DNA from: Candidatus Altimarinota bacterium
Lineage (GTDB): Bacteria; Patescibacteriota; Gracilibacteria; JAUYGZ01
DNA: 64,000 nt
Assembly (NCBI GenBank): GCA_029233985.1
Contig: JARGOK010000002.1
Span: 1 to 64,000, forward strand
Direction of reading: 5' to 3'
The position numbers were made by a program, and so were the translations under genes. This document shows, one piece after another, positions 58,125 to 64,000 of the stretch. Within the stretch, counting starts at the first letter, position 1; the number at the start of each line of letters is the position of its first letter. The notes beneath the pieces were generated by a model. That model was not told where the DNA came from. It was given only the letters and a program-made list of their open reading frames with translations, and ran no database searches.

Positions 58125-59885
58125 ATGTACCGTTCTCACCTCAATAATGAACTCAGAAAAGAACATCTCGACACCGAAGTCACCCTTTCCGGATGGGTCC
58201 ACAGACGTCGTGACCATGGTGGACTAATCTTCATCGATCTCCGTGACCGGTATGGACTGACACAGGTTGTTTTTGATCCAGAGCACAATAAAAACACCCA
58301 TGTCGTAGCTGAACAACTCCGATCTGAGTACGTCATCACCATCAAAGGAAAAGTTCGACAACGACCTGATGGTCAGACTAACGAAAACCATGAAACAGGT
58401 GAGATCGAAGTAATCGTAAACGAAGTAACCATTCTCAATGAATCCAAAACTCCTCCATTTGAAATCGATCAAGACAAACATGTCGGTGAAGAACACCGAC
58501 TCAAATACCGATATCTCGACTTGCGAAGAGACCGAATGAAATCAAATATCTTACTCAGAGCTGAAGTCACCACATTCATTAGAAATTATATGGTGGATAA
58601 CGGCTTCGTAGAAGTCGAAACCCCGATGCTCGTGAAAGGAACGCCAGAAGGATCACGAGAGTACCTTGTGCCTGCTCGTCTCTACCATGGAAACTTTTAC
58701 GTGCTGCCACAATCTCCCCAACAAATGAAACAGCTCCTCATGGTGGCGGGATTCGATAAATACTTTCAAATAGCCAGATGCTTCCGAGACGAAGACCAGC
58801 GTGGAGACCGACAACCAGAATTTACTCAGCTCGATCTCGAAATGTCTTTTGTCGAACAAGAAGACGTCATGAAACTCAATGAAGGACTTGCTATAGCCCT
58901 CGCAAAGAAATTTATGCCAAGCACTCCAATTCAAGAAGAACCCTTTCCAGTTCTGTCATTCCACGACTCCATGAACCGATATGGATCTGACAAGCCTGAT
59001 GTCAGATTTGATATGGAACTCACCGATATAACCGAACTCGTAAAAGACTGTGACTTCAAGGTCTTTAGTGGAGCAGAAAGTGTCAAGGCCCTCAAGATTG
59101 AAAATTATGCTGACAAACCACGATCATACTTCGAAACAAAACTCACTGACTACGCCAAAGACCATGGAGCGAAAGGACTCGCCTACATCATGTACATGGA
59201 AGACGGACCAAAAGCCCCTATCCTCAAATTCCTTGGAGACGATTTGGTAGCTAAAATCACCGAAGCGACAGGTGCCAAAACAGGAGACGTGGTCTTCTTC
59301 GCGGCTGACGAATGGAGTATTGCTTGTGAAGTCCTCGGCGCACTCAGAAAACGGATCGCTAAGGAAGAAAACCGTGTTCCTACGGACAAAGTCGCATTTT
59401 GCTGGGTCAATGACTTCCCAATGTTCGAAGTCAGCAAGGAAACAGGTGCCGTAGGTGCCATGCATCACCCCTTCACCAGACCAAAGAAAGGACACGAAGA
59501 GATGGTCCTCACCGACCCTATGAACGCACTCTCAAACGGATACGATCTCGTCATGAATGGAAACGAAATCGGAGGTGGATCAATACGGATCCATGAACGA
59601 GAACTCCAAAATAATATCTTTAAAGCCCTCAAAGTAGCACCAGAAGATATCGAATCACGATTTGGACACATGCTCGAAGCCTTTGAGTACGGTGCTCCTC
59701 CACACGGAGGGATCGCCTGGGGTCTCGATCGTCTCGTGATGATCTTCGCAAACGAACCAAATATTCGCGAAGTAATTGCCTTTCCAAAAGATCAGAAGGC
59801 CAAAGATCTGATGTTTGGTGCTCCAAGTCCGATGCCAGCGGATCAAGTAGCTGAGGCTGGTGTAGAAATTATCAAGGAAGACTAG
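58125..59885 (+). CDS. aspS: Aspartyl-tRNA synthetase, probably non-discriminating
   Basis: The 586-residue bacterial-type enzyme starts MYRSHLNNELRKEHL. The anticodon-binding OB domain has GWVHRRRDHGGLIFIDLRDR; class II motif 2 is FRDEDQRGDRQPEFTQ and motif 3 includes GLDRLVM. A GAD-like insertion is present (VEDPTD-like stretch around 290-420). His31 and Gly83 (RQRPDGQ) match residues reported, as I recall, for non-discriminating AspRS that aspartylate both tRNA-Asp and tRNA-Asn; discriminating enzymes such as that of E. coli have Leu at the His31 position. ATG 58125 fits the family start. The in-frame ATG at 58011 lies in the attenuator and is excluded. A 99-nt leader separates the terminator T run and the start. 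Confidence 0.96.
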   Translation: MYRSHLNNELRKEHLDTEVTLSGWVHRRRDHGGLIFIDLRDRYGLTQVVFDPEHNKNTHVVAEQLRSEYVITIKGKVRQRPDGQTNENHETGEIEVIVNEVTILNESKTPPFEIDQDKHVGEEHRLKYRYLDLRRDRMKSNILLRAEVTTFIRNYMVDNGFVEVETPMLVKGTPEGSREYLVPARLYHGNFYVLPQSPQQMKQLLMVAGFDKYFQIARCFRDEDQRGDRQPEFTQLDLEMSFVEQEDVMKLNEGLAIALAKKFMPSTPIQEEPFPVLSFHDSMNRYGSDKPDVRFDMELTDITELVKDCDFKVFSGAESVKALKIENYADKPRSYFETKLTDYAKDHGAKGLAYIMYMEDGPKAPILKFLGDDLVAKITEATGAKTGDVVFFAADEWSIACEVLGALRKRIAKEENRVPTDKVAFCWVNDFPMFEVSKETGAVGAMHHPFTRPKKGHEEMVLTDPMNALSNGYDLVMNGNEIGGGSIRIHERELQNNIFKALKVAPEDIESRFGHMLEAFEYGAPPHGGIAWGLDRLVMIFANEPNIREVIAFPKDQKAKDLMFGAPSPMPADQVAEAGVEIIKED

Positions 59886-59915
59886 ATTGCATCTCAATAT
59901 TCACACCTCAAGATC

Positions 59916-60230
59916 ATGAACATGTACATATACATTACAGCTGTTTTTCTCTCTGTAGTATTTCTATTTGTAAGAATATATGGACATTCTAGAATAGTCA
60001 GATCTCTCTTTAAGCTTAACAAAAAGGGCTTCCACAACAATGTTCTTTCATACAGAAGAGGAGCCTATCTCTCATTATTCTTTAGTACAATTGTATTCCT
60101 CGATGGAATTATATTGAGATCTGATCAGATAGAGTCAATTAGTCAACAATTTCTTGATTCCATTTCTCTTGGAATCCTCATCTATGGTTTTATAGCACCA
60201 ATCATCTACCTCACCAATCGGTTAACATAA
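59916..60230 (+). CDS. Unrecognised small membrane protein (104 aa)
   Basis: Three hydrophobic helices (about 3-22, 48-68 and 80-100) with a basic loop RIVRSLFKLNKKGFHNN between the first two. It lies 30 nt after aspS on the same strand. No family recognised; possible membrane or envelope helper. Confidence 0.6.
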   Translation: MNMYIYITAVFLSVVFLFVRIYGHSRIVRSLFKLNKKGFHNNVLSYRRGAYLSLFFSTIVFLDGIILRSDQIESISQQFLDSISLGILIYGFIAPIIYLTNRLT

Positions 60231-60295
60231 TTTTTATAGCTGGAAAACTATACACCAACCACCTATCATCTTTACGATCCCTTAATCCATTCCCC

Positions 60296-60583
60296 ATGTC
60301 CATTCTCCCCATTATCTGGATCATATCAGGCTTCGTCGTCGGTTATCTGCTCAGGCTTTTATTTGTAAAGTATTCTTCAAATAAAATCAGAAAAGTCTCA
60401 AGAAACATCAATTTGAGAGACAGATTACTAAGACTTACAATCGCAATAGGACTCCTTGTCTGGGCCTATTATTCCCAATGGAGCGGATCACTACTTTTTC
60501 TTTCAGGATTTTGCATCTCCGAAGCCATATTTAGCTGGTGTGGACTGTATGCAACGCTAGGAAAGTCAACATGTCAACGGTAA
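60296..60583 (+). CDS. DUF2892/YgaP-like membrane protein
   Basis: The 95-residue protein has an extra N-terminal helix (about 4-24). A YgaP-type transmembrane hairpin follows, NINLRDRLLRLTIAIGLLVW (compare NVGxxDRxxRxxxG), ending CGLYATLGKSTC (compare CPLYxxLGxNTC). The family is a two-helix domain found alone or fused to rhodanese; the role here is unknown. Confidence 0.8.
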   Translation: MSILPIIWIISGFVVGYLLRLLFVKYSSNKIRKVSRNINLRDRLLRLTIAIGLLVWAYYSQWSGSLLFLSGFCISEAIFSWCGLYATLGKSTCQR

Positions 60584-60681
60584 CAAATCTAGAGAAACAT
60601 GACTTGAAAGACACTATCTTCATAGTAGTATTCGGATTAGGATTAATTGCCATGGGTATATTTACAGATTACACACTCTAA
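60571..60681 (+). CDS. Possible 36-residue membrane peptide
   Basis: An ATG at 60571, overlapping the end of the DUF2892 gene by 13 nt in another frame, opens a 36-residue frame. It has a charged N-terminus (TNLEKHDLKD) and one hydrophobic helix (TIFIVVFGLGLIAMGIF). The overlap suggests translational coupling. Its stop meets the 3' end of the convergent hydrolase gene. It may also be chance. Confidence 0.4.
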   Translation: MSTVTNLEKHDLKDTIFIVVFGLGLIAMGIFTDYTL

Positions 60682-61547
60682 AGCTTCTCCAAAATCTCTT
60701 CCATCCTCTCAAAAGCTGCATCCCGTGCTTTCCTATTAGGTGTATCCAAATCTTCAGCCTCCCCTTTCTTCATAAAAGCATGTCCCGCCCCTTCATAGAT
60801 CTCTACCTCATAAGGCTTCTCTAGTGAGCTCATAGCTTCTTGTGCTCTGTCGATAGTGGCATTCACACGCTGATCATTCCCACCATAAAATCCAAAGACA
60901 GGTGAGCTAATATTTTCATAAGCCTTCACATCTTCTGGTGAAGTTCCATAAAACACCATCACCGCATCAGCGGAGTCACTTTCAGTAGCAAACTCAAATG
61001 ATTTTGCTCCACCCCAACAAAACCCAGCAGTAGCGAGCTTTCCACTACCAGCCTTTATTGATTTCGCATACTCAGCCACAACCTTCAGATCAGACTGAAC
61101 CTTCACAGGATCGAGAAGATACAGAGCGTCTCGTGCAGCATCTTCATCAGCAAAATCACTCGTCCGGTCAAATTCATCACTAAAATTCGAAAGGAGATCT
61201 GGGGCTACAGCGATATATCCAGCCTCTGCGACCTGATCTGCAAAGCTTCGAGCCCAATCATTCAGTCCTCTATTTTCGTGAATTACGAGTACAACAGGAG
61301 CAGCGTCACTCCGCTCTGGATACACAACCCAAGTATAGATCGTCTTGTCACCATTTTTTACTTCAACCCACTCATGATGTCTCGGGGATTCGTTGAGTCT
61401 ACCACTATCTTCATCTAAATTTTTTTCACTACCATGATCTATATGCATATCTGAGATATCAGTGCCTATTATATCAGGTACAGCGCTGGGTGAAGCACAA
61501 GCAGTGAGCAACAGGAAACACATCAGGAGTGAAAAGATCGTTTTCAT
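60678..61547 (-). CDS. Lipoprotein dienelactone-hydrolase-like enzyme
   Basis: The 289-residue protein has a lipoprotein signal ending LLTAC (Cys17). A His/Asp/Glu-rich linker (about 20-60) follows, then the DLH fold: VVLVIHENRGLN, VAEAGYIAVAPDLLS, the Cys nucleophile in TAGFCWGGAKSFEFA, acid in YGGNDQRVN and His in YEGAGHAFMKKG. The Cys-Asp-His triad is complete. DLH-type enzymes hydrolyse dienelactones or other small esters; the substrate here is unknown. It is probably anchored outside the membrane. Confidence 0.92.
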   Translation of the reverse strand: MKTIFSLLMCFLLLTACASPSAVPDIIGTDISDMHIDHGSEKNLDEDSGRLNESPRHHEWVEVKNGDKTIYTWVVYPERSDAAPVVLVIHENRGLNDWARSFADQVAEAGYIAVAPDLLSNFSDEFDRTSDFADEDAARDALYLLDPVKVQSDLKVVAEYAKSIKAGSGKLATAGFCWGGAKSFEFATESDSADAVMVFYGTSPEDVKAYENISSPVFGFYGGNDQRVNATIDRAQEAMSSLEKPYEVEIYEGAGHAFMKKGEAEDLDTPNRKARDAAFERMEEILEKL

Positions 61548-61602
61548 AAATGATTTAAGAAAGAATAACAGTCTTACAATAACATACTCGCCAATTCACA
61601 AT

Positions 61603-61896
61603 CTAACCAACCTCTTTAAGGTTCGTATTCTCAGTGTCTAAATGGATGACTTCTACCACAGCCCACTCCAACTCAAAGACTTCTTCAAGCAAACGAACTC
61701 TCACAATGTGTGAGAGAGAAAAAATACGTTTCTGCAAGACATACATATGCTCTGCCATATCAAGACTTTTGACAATCGGCAACCATAATCCCGAGATACC
61801 AAAAGAGGACAAATCAAATGATCTGGTTTGATCAAAGGAAAAGTTTCCGTGAACAGGAACTACCGTCATAAATGTAAATTTTTCTGAGTCTTCCAT
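61603..61896 (-). CDS. Hypothetical small protein (97 aa)
   Basis: A short soluble frame starting MEDSEKFTFMTVVPVHGNFSF; a start at 61908 would add four residues. It looks like a mixed alpha/beta domain with strand-like TFMTVVPVHG and EWAVVEVIHL. No family recognised. It could be real or a chance frame; there is no other gene on either strand between 61548 and 62221. Confidence 0.45.
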   Translation of the reverse strand: MEDSEKFTFMTVVPVHGNFSFDQTRSFDLSSFGISGLWLPIVKSLDMAEHMYVLQKRIFSLSHIVRVRLLEEVFELEWAVVEVIHLDTENTNLKEVG

Positions 61897-62025
61897 AGAG
61901 AGAATCATAAGAGAAAAGAATACTATAAAGACTACCTCTCCTTAAGAGAGATAAAAGAAATATGAAGAAGCATTCATAAAGATAGTACATTTTATACAAA
62001 ATGAACAAATATATCATAAAACAGA

Positions 62026-62079
62026 AAACCCCTCGCCCTTTCCTACCATGTAAACAGGATAAGAAAAGCAGAGGGGTTT
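62026..62079 (-). terminator. Terminator after the FecR-like gene
   Basis: AAACCCCTC (62026-62034) pairs with GAGGGGTTT (62071-62079), with partial pairing inside (CCTTTCCT with GGATAAGAAAAG). On the minus strand the last T residues continue TTTT. It lies about 140 nt after the gene stop. Confidence 0.6.
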
Positions 62080-62153
62080 GGAGAGAAGTACTCTTTTGAT
62101 TTCTTCTTGAAAGAGAATGAAATCGAAAGAAAAAAAATGTGGGGTGTTTACGT

Positions 62154-62171
62154 CACGAGTCGACACTCGTG
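62154..62171. repeat. Short perfect hairpin
   Basis: CACGAGT (62154-62160), CGAC loop, ACTCGTG (62165-62171), without T run. It lies just past the stop of the FecR-like gene. Confidence 0.5.
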
Positions 62172-62221
62172 GTTATATTGGCAAGTTTTTGTTTTCTGAG
62201 CTGTTTTTACTCTGATGAGGA

Positions 62222-64000
62222 TTACAAGCTGAGTTCAGCCTCATCCTCTTTGACAGCCAGTCCGACTATTTTGGTCGTTGACCGGTCGGTCTCTGGCTCT
62301 TTGTAAGCTGTCCCAATCACCGTACCAGTGGTAACGGTTTGAGGCAGCTTATCAGAAGCCAGATCTTTTATACCTGTGATCTTTTTCTGTGCAAGCTCTT
62401 GAACAAGGGGCTTGAGAGTATTGGATCGCTGAGCAATATCTTTGAGAATAACCAAGTCGTCTGTTTCTACAAATTCATCTTTGGGTTGGTCAGATTCTTT
62501 TGTTTGAGCCGGTGTGTCAAGGAGAGCTTGATATGATTCGAGATGCTGCCGAGCAAGGTCTATATTTCCTTGCTGTGAGCTTTTATGAGCTTGTATGAGC
62601 TCTGTACTCGCAAGATTTTGTACAACCTCTTGGTGTGACTTTCCGAGCACAAAGGGCTCAAGATCGAGTGCAACACCTACAAAGCTTTCACGAAGGAAGT
62701 ATGCAGGATCATTAGGCTGGTAAAGGGAAACAATCTCTTGGTGTTCTTCGAACAAAGCGAGTTCCTTACCTTTTTCATTATCAGCATCTTCCAACACTCT
62801 ATCAAAATTTTGTAGCACCAGTGAAGCGAAATTTTCACGGTAAGATTGAAATGTTTCCAGAGCTATTGCCTTGTCTCCTTTTTCAGCAAGAACAATTGCC
62901 TCGGAAAAGAGTTCTTCCAAGAGGACCATCTGAAGGCCTCTTTTGTCTTTTGCTGCGGGCGTAAGAACAATCTTAGCTGATTGGGCGATCTTACCAAGAG
63001 AGTCACCAACATTGCCAGGAAGATTTCCAGCAAGGGTTTCAGAGTCTTCTGTAATTCCTTTTTTCACCGTAGCAAGATGCTCTTCATCATTACGAATATT
63101 TTTTTCAACCCACTTCGTCGTATCATTATCATTTCTGACAATGGTTGATGTACGAAAATTTCGTGAACGATTATTGATAGAAACTCTTTCTACATCCAGT
63201 AGTGTGAGTTTTGTCGAGTTATTTTTTCTATCATCTATTTGTACTTTATAAGGAACAGTAGCAAAAACATCAGTCTGACCGCGAACACCAGCCTTTGTTG
63301 CGATACTAATCGCCCCACCATTAATTTCTGCTGTCATAGAGTCTGTCTTCACAAATGAGACTTCAGATGGAGAGTAATGCCAGACCTTTCCCTCATTGAC
63401 CAATATTTGCACTCCATCATCCTTACGCCTGGAGCCAAGAAGAGTTGTATAGGTATCTTGTGAAAGATATGTTCGAGCAAAGTTTGCGTGAAAAACAGTA
63501 GCTGTTGATTGGTCAGTAGTCTGAATACGATCACCCACAGCAAGTTGCTTCATGGTAGATGAAAGACAGAGTTCGTCGTTAATTGTAACAGTACCACTAC
63601 ACTTGATATAAGCAGCGCGTACATTTTGTACTATTTGTATTCCAGAGATGCTATGTAAAGGTCCAAGAGCAACAGATACCAATAGAATAACTGCAAATGT
63701 TAGAGCAAAACCTCTTCTCATTACCATCAGTAAACCATTCTCAAAGGCAAAATTCTTCTTTTTCTCAGCTTCAGAGATATGATTCATAACGGTGTTCCTC
63801 ACCCCATGTTTCATCTTCACAGGAACACGGACTTTAGTTTTTTCAAGAGCTTTAACGATTTCCTCTTCTCTGTGCTCTACAGACATTTGAATCACTTGAG
63901 ACATAATTGATTCTTTCATACGTGCCTTTGTGAGTTGTCTCCTTTGCAATTGCTGAGACTGATCACAGAAAGTTTTATTGAGTGCGTCTTGTAGATTTTT
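62222..64000 (-). CDS. FecR-like membrane protein, 5' end outside window
   Basis: The frame is open to the window edge on the minus strand (KNLQDALNKTFCDQS.. before the first listed start), so the gene probably starts outside; TTG 63949 and ATG 63919 are internal candidates. After a basic helical cytoplasmic part there is one transmembrane helix (about 80 residues after the TTG). Then comes a FecR-like exterior domain (KCSGTVTINDELC, LAVGDRIQTTDQSTATVFH, ILVNEGKVWHYSPSE, SIATKAGVRGQTDVF), followed by a long helical domain resembling DUF5667 (AIVLAEKGDKAIALETFQ). The layout suggests a membrane regulator such as an anti-sigma factor, or a surface-anchored sensor. The sigma-factor gene, if any, would lie beyond the edge. 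Confidence 0.8.
   Translation of the reverse strand, partial: KNLQDALNKTFCDQSQQLQRRQLTKARMKESIMSQVIQMSVEHREEEIVKALEKTKVRVPVKMKHGVRNTVMNHISEAEKKKNFAFENGLLMVMRRGFALTFAVILLVSVALGPLHSISGIQIVQNVRAAYIKCSGTVTINDELCLSSTMKQLAVGDRIQTTDQSTATVFHANFARTYLSQDTYTTLLGSRRKDDGVQILVNEGKVWHYSPSEVSFVKTDSMTAEINGGAISIATKAGVRGQTDVFATVPYKVQIDDRKNNSTKLTLLDVERVSINNRSRNFRTSTIVRNDNDTTKWVEKNIRNDEEHLATVKKGITEDSETLAGNLPGNVGDSLGKIAQSAKIVLTPAAKDKRGLQMVLLEELFSEAIVLAEKGDKAIALETFQSYRENFASLVLQNFDRVLEDADNEKGKELALFEEHQEIVSLYQPNDPAYFLRESFVGVALDLEPFVLGKSHQEVVQNLASTELIQAHKSSQQGNIDLARQHLESYQALLDTPAQTKESDQPKDEFVETDDLVILKDIAQRSNTLKPLVQELAQKKITGIKDLASDKLPQTVTTGTVIGTAYKEPETDRSTTKIVGLAVKEDEAELSL

Noticed and set aside
1-64000. UGA read as glycine (code 25, as in Gracilibacteria/Absconditabacteria)
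   Set aside because: TGA closes many well-defined genes (tlyA, the hydrolase before nadA, the GT4 gene) at the expected length, and no family alignment continues through it.
1-64000. CRISPR arrays, insertion sequences, prophage
   Set aside because: No regularly spaced direct repeats, transposase, integrase or phage structural genes; the holin-like protein at 55442 belongs to the chromosomal YvlD family.

Overview
Organism. The window looks like a chromosomal segment of a Patescibacteria (CPR) bacterium, perhaps Peregrinibacteria-like; this is inferred from gene content only. The evidence is single-copy housekeeping genes mixed with envelope families typical of that radiation: a DUF4012 protein, a VirB2/TrbC-like two-helix protein, SLH proteins and very large DUF11-repeat surface proteins. 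The genetic code is standard, because TGA ends many genes (for example tlyA and the hydrolase before nadA). Shine-Dalgarno motifs are rarely visible. Where sigma70-like promoters can be read, the leaders are short (about 0-40 nt).

Layout. 0-6.4 kb: end of an unrecognised gene, then a 1920-residue secreted repeat protein. 6.4-13.1 kb: rsmH with an FtsL-like gene, HU, pyrG, a degenerate malic-enzyme-like gene, glyA. 13.4-16.1 kb: GT4 glycosyltransferase, VirB2-like protein, lipoprotein cyclophilin. 16.3-20 kb: LigB/MEMO-fold protein, infC-rpmI-rplT operon with promoter and terminator, S41 protease, tRNA-Lys(CTT). 20-26.3 kb: envelope genes (DUF4012, FemAB, mraY) with rpe and rsmA. 26.6-30.4 kb: anchored surface protein, then the rpmH-rnpA-yidC-jag block and a tiny histone-fold protein. 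30.7-39.9 kb: tRNA-Ser(TGA), flavoprotein, PhnA-like, PurM-like, tlyA-hydrolase-nadA, M16 peptidase, ndk. 40-43 kb: two SLH surface genes, one split by a frameshift. 43-52.9 kb: 5-FTHF cycloligase, dnaX, comM, rseP, frr, metK, an MFS transporter, ruvX, rplI. 52.9-57.6 kb: a chimeric solute-binding protein, secG, a holin-like membrane protein, ruvC, nadK. 57.6-64 kb: aspS with an apparent leader-peptide attenuator, small membrane proteins, a dienelactone-hydrolase-like lipoprotein, and a FecR-like gene cut by the window end.

Most interesting. (1) Upstream of aspS there is a promoter, a 13-codon ORF with five Asn and two Asp codons, and mutually exclusive antiterminator and terminator hairpins. 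This is the layout of classical ribosome-mediated attenuation. The AspRS also carries the residues (His31, Gly83) associated with non-discriminating enzymes that charge both tRNA-Asp and tRNA-Asn. (2) A ~56-residue histone-fold protein ending in RKTVRATDF coexists with HU. (3) A family-5 solute-binding protein has a RodZ-type DUF4115 domain and an acidic linker inserted in it. (4) An SLH protein is split at a T8 homopolymer. (5) A 17-bp perfect inverted repeat flanks tRNA-Lys, and one arm overlaps its promoter.

Intergenic DNA holds degenerate repeats (boxes with TCCCC..TTTAAGGGG and relics with GTCATTC/TTCGAAGAA). No CRISPR array, transposase, rRNA or replication origin was seen.
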